64,000 bases of DNA, from positions 111,983 to 175,982 of the forward strand of contig NZ_JAIOUP010000003.1 in the NCBI RefSeq assembly GCF_019931165.1, in the 5' to 3' direction. Source of the DNA: Schnuerera sp. xch1 (GTDB taxonomy: Bacteria; Bacillota; Clostridia; Tissierellales; Tepidimicrobiaceae). The position numbers and the translations under genes were made by a program. The notes beneath the pieces are model-generated. The model made no database searches. It was not told the origin of the DNA and saw nothing but the letters and a program-made list of their open reading frames with translations. This document shows, piece after piece, positions 1-8,597 of the stretch; positions within the stretch are counted from its first letter, which is position 1, and the number at the start of each line of letters is the position of its first letter.

Positions 1-2
1 AT

Positions 3-440
3 ACCTCAACTAGACTTGGTAGATTCATATTCCAAGAATATTTTGAAGATCCAGATAAAGAACAACAATCAGTGCTTACTAATAAATATATTGCAACTGC
101 TATTATTGTAATTATAGGTTGTATACTTGCAGCAGGTGGATATGCTAAGATATGGCCAATATTTGGTTCTGCAAATCAATTACTAGCAGCATTAGCATTG
201 ATGGCTGTAGCATTATGGTTGAAAAAATCAAAGAAGAGTTTCAATATGATAACCATTCCAATGATATTTATGCTTATAGTAACACTTAGTGCTCTTGTAT
301 TCTTAGTTAGAGATAACTTTATTAAAGCAAATTATATACTAGTAGTATTTCCGGTATTATTATTTATATTAGCTATAGTTTTAGCAGTGCAAGGGTACAA
401 GATACTATTTAAAGAAGATACTAGTAAAGTAAGTCATTAG
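3..440 (+). CDS. cstA: CstA-family carbon starvation / peptide transporter, C-terminal part
   Basis: The reading frame is open from the left edge, so the start lies outside the window; an internal GTG at 72 is not a credible start. The first residues (TSTRLGRFIFQEYFED) resemble the conserved C-terminal region of CstA/BtsT membrane transporters, which import peptides or pyruvate during starvation. Three to four hydrophobic segments follow, including the motif WPIFGSANQLLAALAL, characteristic of this family, and then a short lysine-rich cytoplasmic tail. Only about 145 residues are visible out of a family length of about 500-700. A terminator-like hairpin follows 40 bases after the stop. Substrate cannot be told from this fragment. 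Confidence 0.85.
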   Translation, partial: TSTRLGRFIFQEYFEDPDKEQQSVLTNKYIATAIIVIIGCILAAGGYAKIWPIFGSANQLLAALALMAVALWLKKSKKSFNMITIPMIFMLIVTLSALVFLVRDNFIKANYILVVFPVLLFILAIVLAVQGYKILFKEDTSKVSH

Positions 441-479
441 TAAGACGAAGAACCTTTCTTTATCTTATAATAATAAAAG

Positions 480-510
480 TGAGTAAGGGATTGATTCCTT
501 ACTCATTTTT
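480..510. terminator. Bidirectional terminator between cstA and glpP
   Basis: GAGTAAGGGA at 481-490 pairs with TCCTTACTC at 496-504, followed by ATTTTTGTTT on the plus strand. It sits between two convergent genes and its right arm overlaps the last codons and stop of glpP. It probably ends transcription from both sides. Confidence 0.75.
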
Positions 511-1074
511 GTTTAAGTACCATATATCCTCATTAGAACTGGATACAGCAATAGCTCCAGAATTTAGGCTCTTAAATACATCTTCTTTATCCATAATCAA
601 TCCACTTGTGATAATTGGCATACTGGTTTCTTTGAATATCTTTACAACTATTTTAGGCATAATACCTGGTAATATTTCAACAACATGAGGTCTAACATTT
701 TTGATAGTTCTAATACCTTGCTTAAGGGATACAGAATCATATACAAACAATCTAAAGATAGCAAATGCTCCTAAATCCTTAGCCAACTTTATTAAATTAT
801 CCTTGGAAGTAATTATACCACTAGGATGTATATTTTTTATAATATACTCTAATCCCCAAGTATCTTTAGAGAAACCGTCAATAGAATCTATACCTATGTA
901 TAATCCTTTATCTTTTGTCAGGACTCTATGAGCTATTTCCTTAAGATTAAAAATATTTCCTGCAAGTAGAAATATATTCTCACATGGTGATTCAATAGCA
1001 TTATTTAATTGCTCTAACTTATTAACAGCAGCAATAATAGGGTTTTTTCCTATAGCATCAAAGAAATTATACAA
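499..1074 (-). CDS. glpP: GlpP-family glycerol-3-phosphate-responsive antiterminator
   Basis: 191 residues, the usual GlpP length (about 185-195). GlpP is an RNA-binding antiterminator with a TIM-barrel-like fold that lets transcription pass leader terminators of glp genes when glycerol-3-phosphate is bound. Family signatures visible are an N-terminal NPIIAAV, an internal FLLAGNIFNL, HVVEILPGIMPK in the middle, PIITSGLI and a C-terminal GAIAVSSSN. The start is a TTG at 1074 preceded by GAGGTGATG; no better start lies nearby. No glpF, glpK or glpD is visible, so its target lies elsewhere. It converges on cstA across a shared terminator. Confidence 0.88.
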   Translation of the reverse strand: MYNFFDAIGKNPIIAAVNKLEQLNNAIESPCENIFLLAGNIFNLKEIAHRVLTKDKGLYIGIDSIDGFSKDTWGLEYIIKNIHPSGIITSKDNLIKLAKDLGAFAIFRLFVYDSVSLKQGIRTIKNVRPHVVEILPGIMPKIVVKIFKETSMPIITSGLIMDKEDVFKSLNSGAIAVSSSNEDIWYLNKNE

Positions 1075-1234
1075 AACATCACCTCATGCTAAAAAATATT
1101 AATTAAATTTTTCACTATGATAATCTTATCATATTAGATAAATATGGTAAAGTTATAATCCTATGAATATTTTCTACTTATTAATGAAAACTATATAGTA
1201 GTTCTAAATAAGATTATAAAAATGGAGGATTATA

Positions 1235-2167
1235 ATGGCAAAAGATAAAATTTCAGTATTCATGGCTAATTTAGCTATGTTATTAGCTTTGGAATCCTAT
1301 TCTACCGTAAATTCAAATACAAATACAGAATTGAAAGAAGAACGTATCGAAATACATGTTGATGAATCGGAATTGGGGAAAAAAGGGATAGAAGTAGATA
1401 CACCAGATGTATCTGGACCTGTAAATAAATTACCTTGGGCAGAAGATGAAGATTTTTTGAAAGCACAACAGGAAAATAATACTCATGTATTGATGGCAGC
1501 ATATTGTTCAGTGTTAACAGATCCATTACCCGGAGAAGAACACAATGTGAATCTAGCTGCTAGTTCAGCTAGAGGAATAGTATTACCTTCTCAAAAGATA
1601 TTTTCACAAAATGAATTAATAGGTCCATATACTGAATCAAGAGGATATAAGAAAGGAGCCTCTTTTGCTGGTCCAAATATAGTTCAGACTGAAGGTGGAG
1701 GGGTATGTAAGATTGCCTCTACTTTATACAATGTTGCGGTTTTAAGTGACTTAGAGATTGTAGAAAGACACTATCATTCTATGCCAGTTAACTATGTACC
1801 TTATGGTCAGGATGCAACTGTTGCCTATGGAGGTAAGGATTTTAAATTTAAAAACAATAAGGATTTTCCTATTTTAATATGGGCTGAAATTATAGGATAC
1901 AGACTATATATAGGATTTTATGGGCAAGAAGAATCTCCTAAGGTAGAATGGAACCATAATGTTACAGATAAAGTAGAAGCACCCACATATTATAAGAAAA
2001 ATTCAGAGTTAGAAGAAAATGAAGAAAAATTGATTCTAAAAGGTATAGATGGAGCTACGGTAGAATCAAAGGTAATAATTCAGTATGAAGATGGTAGCAC
2101 TGAAACCAAAAACTTAGGAATTAGCAGGTATTTACCCTTGCCAAATGTAATAGAGACAGGAGAATAG
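1235..2167 (+). CDS. VanW-domain protein
   Basis: 310 residues with a short, weakly hydrophobic N-terminus (about residues 5-20) that may be an uncleaved anchor rather than a clear signal peptide. The VanW domain occupies about residues 85-225: a GIVLPSQKIFSQNELIGP stretch, then GGGVCKIASTLYNVAVLS and a conserved histidine-rich ERHYHSMPVNYVPYG. The C-terminal 60 residues look like a small G5-type beta domain. VanW proteins occur in vanB clusters but most clostridial copies are unlinked to glycopeptide resistance; no vanHAX genes are present, so resistance should not be inferred. Role in the cell envelope is likely but unproven. AUG start with GGAGG upstream. Confidence 0.85.
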   Translation: MAKDKISVFMANLAMLLALESYSTVNSNTNTELKEERIEIHVDESELGKKGIEVDTPDVSGPVNKLPWAEDEDFLKAQQENNTHVLMAAYCSVLTDPLPGEEHNVNLAASSARGIVLPSQKIFSQNELIGPYTESRGYKKGASFAGPNIVQTEGGGVCKIASTLYNVAVLSDLEIVERHYHSMPVNYVPYGQDATVAYGGKDFKFKNNKDFPILIWAEIIGYRLYIGFYGQEESPKVEWNHNVTDKVEAPTYYKKNSELEENEEKLILKGIDGATVESKVIIQYEDGSTETKNLGISRYLPLPNVIETGE

Positions 2168-2172
2168 AATTG

Positions 2173-2213
2173 AACTATTTAAATAAATATGAATCTATTT
2201 CATTTAAATAGTT
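2173..2213. terminator. Hairpin between convergent VanW and lacI-type genes
   Basis: AACTATTTAAAT (2174-2185) pairs with ATTTAAATAGTT (2202-2213), with a 17-nt loop. The right arm overlaps the end of the repressor gene. It is AT-rich and lacks a long T tract, so it is at best a weak bidirectional terminator. Confidence 0.45.
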
Positions 2214-3220
2214 GAATCTCTAAGTATTAATTCGGTATCTATTTCAATAATATTGTTGGATTGTGTTTTTGAAGTAACTAATTTATATATTAATTTAAAT
2301 GTTTCAAATCCTATTTTCTTTAGCTTTAAATCAACAGTTGAAAGTTTTGTAAAGGAAAGCGATGATAAAATAGTATTATCGTTGCTTATTATGGAAATAT
2401 CTTCTGGAATATTTAAATTTAACATCTTGCAACCTTGTAAAATACCTGAAGAAATCAAATCATTAAAAGCATAGATACCTTTTATGTAAGGAAATTTTTT
2501 ATAAGTTTTTATAAATATATCTCGTGAATAATCAATTGTTTGTAAACTGTTACCTAATGGAACTTTTAAAATACTATATTTTTTGAGAGATATATTTTTT
2601 TCAGATAAAAAATTAAAAAAAACTTTTTCCTTAATTTCATAAGAAAAACTACTTTTACCACTAAAAATAGAAATATTATCACCAACAGTATTATATAAAT
2701 GCTCTAATGCTAATTTTGCACCATATTCTTCATTCGAAACCACTGCAGAACAATTAATTTCAGAATATCTACCGTTTACCATAACGGTAGGTATATTAAA
2801 GGCTATTTTATTTATGAATTTGAAATGTCCTGTTTCCTTAGCAGAAGAATCCAGAATAATAAGTCCATCCACTTGTCGTTCAACCATATTGATTAAGTAA
2901 TTTTTTTCTTGTTCCCAGATGTTATTTGTAGAAACTAGGTATATCATATATTTATTATCAACAAGATGTTTCTCCAACTCTGCAACTATTTCAGTAAAAA
3001 ATAAGTTATTAATGCTAGGTATAAGAACGCCTATAACATAGGATTTATTCTCAGAAAGGCTTTTAGCTAGGTAACTTGGTACAAAATTGAGTTTCTTAAT
3101 TGCAGATTCAACTTTTTTTCTTGTGCTTTCACTAACTGGATAGTTATTATTTATAACTCTTGATACAGTAGAAATAGAAACTCCTGCTTCTTTTGCTACA
3201 TCACTTATTTTATATTTCAT
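2204..3220 (-). CDS. LacI/GalR-family transcriptional repressor of the gal operon
   Basis: 338 residues, full family length. The N-terminal helix-turn-helix (about residues 3-25, KISDVAKEAGVSISTVSRVI) and hinge helix (PSYLAKSLSENKS) are textbook LacI family. A periplasmic-binding-protein-like sensor domain follows (about 60-335), beginning YVIGVLIPSINN. It is divergent from galK-galT-galE. The 220-base divergent region carries two near-identical 16-bp palindromes with a central CG, as LacI proteins prefer. It is therefore most likely the galactose-responsive repressor (functional GalR); the inducer cannot be read from sequence. Confidence 0.85.
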   Translation of the reverse strand: MKYKISDVAKEAGVSISTVSRVINNNYPVSESTRKKVESAIKKLNFVPSYLAKSLSENKSYVIGVLIPSINNLFFTEIVAELEKHLVDNKYMIYLVSTNNIWEQEKNYLINMVERQVDGLIILDSSAKETGHFKFINKIAFNIPTVMVNGRYSEINCSAVVSNEEYGAKLALEHLYNTVGDNISIFSGKSSFSYEIKEKVFFNFLSEKNISLKKYSILKVPLGNSLQTIDYSRDIFIKTYKKFPYIKGIYAFNDLISSGILQGCKMLNLNIPEDISIISNDNTILSSLSFTKLSTVDLKLKKIGFETFKLIYKLVTSKTQSNNIIEIDTELILRDSTI

Positions 3221-3286
3221 AAAATATCACTCCCACTCCCAAAATATTTTTTGATAGAACATATTATCCTAAACAGAATAATAATA

Positions 3287-3315
3287 TTGACAAATACCAG
3301 AATGGATTATATTCT
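3287..3315 (+). promoter_or_regulatory. Probable galK promoter
   Basis: TTGACA at 3287-3292 and TATTCT at 3310-3315, separated by 17 bp. The -35 is perfect and the -10 matches 4 of 6. The first gal operator begins 5 bp downstream, over the expected transcription start. Confidence 0.55.
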
Positions 3316-3320
3316 AAATA

Positions 3321-3336
3321 TAGAAACCGCTTTCTA
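3321..3336. promoter_or_regulatory. gal operator O1 (LacI-type)
   Basis: TAGAAACCGCTTTCTA is a 16-bp near-palindrome (TAGAAA arms, central CG). It lies immediately after the predicted -10 of galK, where repressor binding would block initiation. A second copy, differing by one base, lies 72 bp downstream. Confidence 0.75.
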
Positions 3337-3392
3337 TATAAATTATAATATATAATTTTAATTATTCAATATAAAGCTATCTTTTACATAAT

Positions 3393-3408
3393 TAGAAACC
3401 GTTTTCTA
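3393..3408. promoter_or_regulatory. gal operator O2 (LacI-type)
   Basis: TAGAAACCGTTTTCTA has the same arms and central CG as O1. The start-to-start spacing is 72 bp, about seven helical turns, which suits looping by a tetramer or a downstream roadblock. It ends 35 bp before the galK start. Confidence 0.75.
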
Positions 3409-3443
3409 TAAATAAACCTTAACAATATTAGGAGGTTAGATAT

Positions 3444-4592
3444 ATGAAACAAGCAAAAGATTTTTTGGAGACATATCCGAAAAAAGATGGATACCAACAA
3501 TTTTTTTGTCCAGGAAGAGTTAACCTCATAGGAGAACATATAGATTATAATGGCGGATATGTTCTCCCCTGTGCTTTAGAATTTGGGATATATGGAGTGG
3601 CAAAGATAATAGAAGAGGATAAACTTATATTGAAAAGTAGAAATATGGAATTAGAGGTTGAAGTTGCTCTCGATGATTTAGAATATAAAGATGAACATGG
3701 TTGGGCTAATTATCCAAAGGGAATTGCAAAGGAATTTATAAATAGAGGATTTAAATTAAAAGGTATGCGGATAAATTACTATGGTAATATACCCGAGGGA
3801 GCTGGTTTATCTTCATCAGCGGCTATGGAGATACTTACCTGTATGATTATAGATAATCTGCATAATTTAAATGTTAATAAATTAGAATGGATTAAATTAA
3901 GTCAAAAGGTTGAAAATGAATACATTGGAGTAAACTGTGGCATAATGGATCAATTTGCTGTATGTATGGGTAAAAAAGATCATGTCATACTATTAGATTG
4001 TGATACTTTGAAATATAAATATTCTAAAGTAAAAATGGACAAACATAGCTTAGTAATAATTAATAGCAATAAAAAAAGGGAATTATCATCTTCAAAATAT
4101 AATGAAAGAAGAGATGAGTGTGAAGAAGGCCTTAGAATTCTTCGAAAGTACAAGGACATTGAAAATCTATGTGATTTAACTTCTTTAGAATTAAAACAAT
4201 TTATTGATAAGATAGATAAAGAAAATATAAGAAAAAGAGTTAGGCATGTGATTATGGAAAATGAAAGAGTAATAAACTCTATTAAAGCTTTAGAAAATGA
4301 AGACTTACATACCTTTGGTAAGATGATGAATCAATCTCATGATTCACTAAGGAACGATTATGAAGTAACGGGATATGAATTAGATGTTCTTGTAGATGAA
4401 GCTAGAAAATGTGATGGAGTTCTAGGTTCAAGGATGACAGGAGCTGGATTTGGAGGATGTACGATTACTTTAATAGAAAATCAACACATTGAAAAATTTG
4501 AAAAAAGAATTAAGAAGGTATACAAAGAAAAGACCGGATTAGATGCAGATTTCTATTATTCATTAATAGAAGATGGTGTTAAAAAAATATAG
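3444..4592 (+). CDS. galK: Galactokinase
   Basis: 382 residues, standard length. It phosphorylates alpha-D-galactose with ATP to galactose-1-phosphate, the first committed Leloir step, in the cytoplasm. GHMP-kinase motifs are all present: GRVNLIGEHIDYN near residues 24-36 (galactokinase signature), PEGAGLSSSAA near 117-126 (ATP-binding motif 2) and GSRMTGAGFGGCTI near the C-terminus (motif 3). ATG start with AGGAGGTTAGAT upstream. First gene of galK-galT-galE; expected to be repressed by the divergent LacI-type protein through the two operators in the leader. Confidence 0.96.
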   Translation: MKQAKDFLETYPKKDGYQQFFCPGRVNLIGEHIDYNGGYVLPCALEFGIYGVAKIIEEDKLILKSRNMELEVEVALDDLEYKDEHGWANYPKGIAKEFINRGFKLKGMRINYYGNIPEGAGLSSSAAMEILTCMIIDNLHNLNVNKLEWIKLSQKVENEYIGVNCGIMDQFAVCMGKKDHVILLDCDTLKYKYSKVKMDKHSLVIINSNKKRELSSSKYNERRDECEEGLRILRKYKDIENLCDLTSLELKQFIDKIDKENIRKRVRHVIMENERVINSIKALENEDLHTFGKMMNQSHDSLRNDYEVTGYELDVLVDEARKCDGVLGSRMTGAGFGGCTITLIENQHIEKFEKRIKKVYKEKTGLDADFYYSLIEDGVKKI

Positions 4593-4608
4593 TGAGGGAG
4601 TTTGGATT

Positions 4609-6069
4609 ATGAAAAAAAAGTTAATATCAGCAATCTATTCAATTATAGAAAGTGCTAAGGAAAATAAATTATTAGGAGAATTAGATGATATATCTGCTAA
4701 AAATTCATTGTTCCATATTTTTCAAATTGAAGATGAAGAATTTGAAATACATAAAAGGATAGATGATATGAGAGCTTTAAAGATACTTTATGAATATAAT
4801 GATTTAGATCTTCCATTCGAAAAGTTTGTAAGCAGGATAATGGGAGAAGTTACTCCAAGAAATTCTGAAGTAATAAGCAAGTTTAATCAATTAATGTCTG
4901 AAGGAAGAGGTCAAAAAGCTATAGATTGGTATTACAAATTTTGTCAATATACTAAATATATTAGAATGGATCGTGTAACTAGAAATAAAAAATGGAAATA
5001 TTCATCAAAATATGGGGATATTGAAATAACCATCAATTTATCAAAACCAGAAAAGGACCCAAGGGATATTATAAAATCCGGAAAAGAGCAATCAAATAAT
5101 TACCCTAAATGCGTATTGTGTAAAGAAAATGTAGGATATAAAGGTAGACCTGGTTATCCAGAGAGGAGTAATCATAGAATAATACCATTGAAATTAAACG
5201 ATGAGAAATGGTACTTGCAATTTTCTCCTTATGTTTACTACAATCAACATCTAATAGTATTATCATATGAACATACTCATATGAATATAGATCATAAGAC
5301 AATAGAAAGGTTGTTAGATTTTGTAGAGATTTTTCCAAAGTTGTTTATAGGTTCCAATGCGGAGCTGCCAATAGTTGGAGGTTCTATATTAAGTCATAAT
5401 CATTTTCAAGGTGGGAACTACACTTTCCCAATTGAAAAGGCTAGGGTATTTGATACTATAGATGAAGATGATTATAAAATAGAGATATTAGATTGGCCAG
5501 TAAGTACTATAAGAGTTGTTTCTAGAGATAGGGAGAAGTTAAAGGAAAAGTCTTTTGAAATAATCAGAAGATGGGATAATTATAAGAATAAAGAATTACA
5601 GATAATTCCCTTTACTAATAATGAAAAGCATAATACTGTTACATTAATAATGAGAAAGAAGAAAGAAAGATATATTCTTTATATAACGTTTAGAAACAAT
5701 AGGTGTAATGAGGAATATCCATATGGAATATTTCATACTCATGAGGAAAATCATCATATTAAAAAGGAAAATATAGGTCTTATAGAGGTAATGGGATTAG
5801 CTATTTTACCTAGAAGATTGGATAATGAGTTAGAGGAGATTAAACAAATTTTGCTAGGTAAAAAAAATATTAATAAAGAAGATCCGCATAGAGATTGGAT
5901 ACTTCAACTTAAAGATAAATATGATGAGAGAATAGATATAGAGGAAATAGGCAATTTGCTTGAAAATGAAGTGGGAAATGTTTTTGTGAACATTTTGGAG
6001 AATTGTGGTGTGTTCAAAAGAACTGATTATGATGAATTTAAAGAGTTTATAGATGGGTGCATAAAATAA
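4609..6069 (+). CDS. galT: UDP-glucose--hexose-1-phosphate uridylyltransferase, Firmicute class
   Basis: Transfers UMP from UDP-glucose to galactose-1-phosphate, giving UDP-galactose and glucose-1-phosphate. At 486 residues it is the long Gram-positive type (about 490), not the ~350-residue E. coli type. It has a CVLCKEN metal-site-like motif near residue 168 and the catalytic histidine motif SHNHFQGG near 262-269. I chose ATG 4609 because GTGAGGGAG lies 8 bases upstream; an in-frame upstream start at 4573 would run into galK. Gap to galK is 16 bases and to galE 17 bases, so the three are one transcript. Confidence 0.94.
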   Translation: MKKKLISAIYSIIESAKENKLLGELDDISAKNSLFHIFQIEDEEFEIHKRIDDMRALKILYEYNDLDLPFEKFVSRIMGEVTPRNSEVISKFNQLMSEGRGQKAIDWYYKFCQYTKYIRMDRVTRNKKWKYSSKYGDIEITINLSKPEKDPRDIIKSGKEQSNNYPKCVLCKENVGYKGRPGYPERSNHRIIPLKLNDEKWYLQFSPYVYYNQHLIVLSYEHTHMNIDHKTIERLLDFVEIFPKLFIGSNAELPIVGGSILSHNHFQGGNYTFPIEKARVFDTIDEDDYKIEILDWPVSTIRVVSRDREKLKEKSFEIIRRWDNYKNKELQIIPFTNNEKHNTVTLIMRKKKERYILYITFRNNRCNEEYPYGIFHTHEENHHIKKENIGLIEVMGLAILPRRLDNELEEIKQILLGKKNINKEDPHRDWILQLKDKYDERIDIEEIGNLLENEVGNVFVNILENCGVFKRTDYDEFKEFIDGCIK

Positions 6070-6086
6070 AAATAGGAGGGGATTAG

Positions 6087-7076
6087 GTGACAATACTTGT
6101 AACTGGTGGAGCAGGCTATATTGGCTCACATGTAGTAAAACAATTACTTGACAATAACGAAGAAGTATTAGTCTTGGATAATCTTGAAACTGGACATAAA
6201 GAAGCAGTTTTAGGTGGGAAATTGCTTATTGGTGATTTAAGAGATAATGAATTTATGATCAATGTTTTTAGAAAGAATGAAATAGAAGGAATAATACATT
6301 TTGCTGCAAATTCACTAGTTGGAGAAAGTATGAAAAATCCATATAAATATTATGAAAATAATGTTTATGGGACTTTATGTCTTTTAAAACAAATGGTTGA
6401 GCATAATATAGATAAAATAGTATTTTCATCAACAGCAGCAACTTATGGTAATCCAGAGGAGATTCCAATAAAAGAAGATAATCCTACAAATCCAACAAAT
6501 GTCTATGGGGAAACAAAGCTTACAATGGAAAGAATGTTTAAATGGTTTAACAGAATTCATGGAATAGATTATATCTCGCTAAGGTATTTTAATGCGGCTG
6601 GGGCAGATAAGAGTGGCATGATTGGAGAGCGGCATGATCCAGAGACCCATCTCATACCTAATATATTGATGGCTGCAATTAAGAATGAAAGTATAAAGAT
6701 GTTTGGTGACGATTACCCAACAAGGGATGGTACATGTATAAGAGATTATATTCATGTAACAGATTTATCTGATGCACATCTGTTAAGTTTTGATTATTTG
6801 AGACAGGGAAAAGGTAGTAATATATTTAATATAGGTAGTCAACAAGGTTATACTGTAAAGGAAGTAATTGAAGCAGCTAAGGTAGTTCTAGATAAGAATA
6901 TAAGGATTGATGTAGTGTCTAAAAGGGCAGGTGATCCTGCAATATTGATTGCATCATCTGAGAAGATAAAAAAGGAACTAGAATGGAAACCTAGATATAG
7001 TGATATGAGAACAATAATATCAACAGCCTGGAATTTTATGAAAAACCATCATCATAGATATAATAATGAAAGATAG
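6087..7076 (+). CDS. galE: UDP-glucose 4-epimerase
   Basis: 329 residues. Interconverts UDP-galactose and UDP-glucose with tightly bound NAD, closing the Leloir pathway and also supplying UDP-galactose for envelope glycans. It is a short-chain dehydrogenase: Rossmann TGGAGYIGSH at residues 5-14, catalytic FSSTAATYG serine/threonine region and YGETK (Y and K catalytic) near 139-143, and RYFNAAGAD typical of GalE. GTG start at 6087 behind AGGAGGGG. Last gene of the operon; its stop codon is inside the left arm of a hairpin. Confidence 0.95.
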   Translation: MTILVTGGAGYIGSHVVKQLLDNNEEVLVLDNLETGHKEAVLGGKLLIGDLRDNEFMINVFRKNEIEGIIHFAANSLVGESMKNPYKYYENNVYGTLCLLKQMVEHNIDKIVFSSTAATYGNPEEIPIKEDNPTNPTNVYGETKLTMERMFKWFNRIHGIDYISLRYFNAAGADKSGMIGERHDPETHLIPNILMAAIKNESIKMFGDDYPTRDGTCIRDYIHVTDLSDAHLLSFDYLRQGKGSNIFNIGSQQGYTVKEVIEAAKVVLDKNIRIDVVSKRAGDPAILIASSEKIKKELEWKPRYSDMRTIISTAWNFMKNHHHRYNNER

Positions 7077-7105
7077 CAATGTAGAATATTGCTATCTTCT
7101 AAATC
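7071..7105. terminator. Bidirectional terminator after galE
   Basis: AGATAGCAAT (7071-7080) pairs perfectly with ATTGCTATCT (7088-7097) around a 7-nt loop. The galE stop codon lies inside the left arm. Only a broken T tract follows (TCTAAATCTTTAT). It separates galE from the convergent ABC ATPase gene. Confidence 0.65.
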
Positions 7106-7106
7106 T

Positions 7107-8597
7107 TTATACTGTCAAGCAGTAAACGATTTCTTCTTTTGTAGCATCATTTCCATTTAATTCTGCGGTCACTTCACCATTTAATAAAACTAAAATTCTA
7201 TCACACATCCCCAATATTTCATCAAGGTCGGAAGAAAACAAAATTATAGAAGAACCATTTATTAATAAATTATTTAATATATTATATATATCATTTTTAG
7301 ATGCTACATCTATACCCCTAGTAGGTTCATCTAATATATATATCTTTGCTAAATGCATTATACTTTTAGCAAAAAGGACTTTTTGCTGATTTCCACCACT
7401 ATAATTAACGATATTATCTTCAGGATTACCAGGAGATATTCTTAATTTAAAAGTGTAGTTTTTAGCAACTGTTGTCATAATATAATTATCTAATATTAAA
7501 TTTTTAGAGAATCTTTTTAGTGAGGACATTGTTAGATTGCTTGTTAAATTTAAATGTTCAAATATAGAATGTTGCATCTTGTTTTCTGGCACTAAAGTAA
7601 ATCCTTTTGACATGGCTTCTGAGGGATGGTTTAAGGATATATCTTTACCATCTAAGGCTATTTTTCCAGAATCAGGTTTTATTATTCCGAATAGAGATTC
7701 AATCAGTTTATTTTTGCCTGAGTTAGCATTTCCAATAATTCCAATTATCTCTTGTTTTCTTAAGGTAAAGGATACATTTTTTAATGAATCTTTATAACTT
7801 ATATTATTAACAGATAAAACTTCATTATTATTGTTAAAATGAAGTTTAGGATATTTGTTGATATTTGTTGACTCAGCTATAATTTGAATGATTTTTTCAC
7901 TATTAAAATCCTTTATATTGCCTTTTTTAATTATTGATCCATTTTTAAGAATTACAATTTTATCGCTTATTTTTTTTATTCGATTTATCCTATGAGAAAT
8001 AAGTATAATTGAGTTCTTTCTCGACTTTAAAATATTGATAATTTTAAAAAGAATATCATTTTCCACATCTGTCAATGTCGAAGATGGTTCATCAAATATT
8101 GTAAATTTTGCATTTGTTACATAAGCTTTAATAAAAGATAAAATTTGCTTTTGGGATAAGCCCATATTTTTTACATATTCTTGAGGGTTTAAATCTACGT
8201 TAAGTTCTTCAAACAGTTTTTTGGTTAAATAAAACATATTATTGTAGTCGACATAATGATAAGGTGCATATGTAAATGATATAGAATCAATAAAAATGTT
8301 TTCAGCAACAGTTAGATTATCAAAGAGACTGATTTCCTGCGGCACATAATAAACACCCTGTCTTTTACCTTCATAAATAGATTTGAATTTTACAGTCTTA
8401 TTATTAAATTTTACTTCACCACTGTCAGGAGATAGAAGTCCACTAATTACTTTCATCAAACTAGATTTGCCAGAACCATTTTCTCCAATAACTGCACAGA
8501 CTTCTCCAGGATAGAAATCAATATTGATGTTAGATAATTTGAATGATTTGGATATCCTTTTATTAATATTTATTAAAGATAAAATGGGAGTACTCAT
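7107..8597 (-). CDS. Sugar ABC transporter ATP-binding protein (two ABC domains), orphan
   Basis: 496 residues in the MglA/RbsA/XylG layout of two fused ABC domains. Domain 1 has Walker A GENGSGKSS (38-46), Q-loop YYVPQE and Walker B FTIFDEP. Domain 2 has the usual relaxed Walker A (GNANSGKNK), signature YSGGNQQK and Walker [12 protein letters not shown], all typical of carbohydrate importers of the CUT2 class. It overlaps the upstream DeoR-type gene by 4 bases (ATGA), so the two are co-translated. No permease or binding protein accompanies it, whereas the divergent arabinose operon has its own ATPase. It may serve permeases encoded elsewhere. Confidence 0.85.
   Translation of the reverse strand: MSTPILSLININKRISKSFKLSNINIDFYPGEVCAVIGENGSGKSSLMKVISGLLSPDSGEVKFNNKTVKFKSIYEGKRQGVYYVPQEISLFDNLTVAENIFIDSISFTYAPYHYVDYNNMFYLTKKLFEELNVDLNPQEYVKNMGLSQKQILSFIKAYVTNAKFTIFDEPSSTLTDVENDILFKIINILKSRKNSIILISHRINRIKKISDKIVILKNGSIIKKGNIKDFNSEKIIQIIAESTNINKYPKLHFNNNNEVLSVNNISYKDSLKNVSFTLRKQEIIGIIGNANSGKNKLIESLFGIIKPDSGKIALDGKDISLNHPSEAMSKGFTLVPENKMQHSIFEHLNLTSNLTMSSLKRFSKNLILDNYIMTTVAKNYTFKLRISPGNPEDNIVNYSGGNQQKVLFAKSIMHLAKIYILDEPTRGIDVASKNDIYNILNNLLINGSSIILFSSDLDEILGMCDRILVLLNGEVTAELNGNDATKEEIVYCLTV

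Noticed and set aside
1235..2167. Glycopeptide-resistance locus suggested by the VanW domain
   Set aside because: No vanR/S, vanH, vanA/B or vanX genes are nearby; VanW-domain proteins are common in Clostridia without resistance.
7107..8597. Orphan ABC protein with degenerate ATP sites
   Set aside because: The relaxed second Walker A and unusual first signature are normal for MglA/RbsA-type fused ATPases, so they are not evidence of decay.
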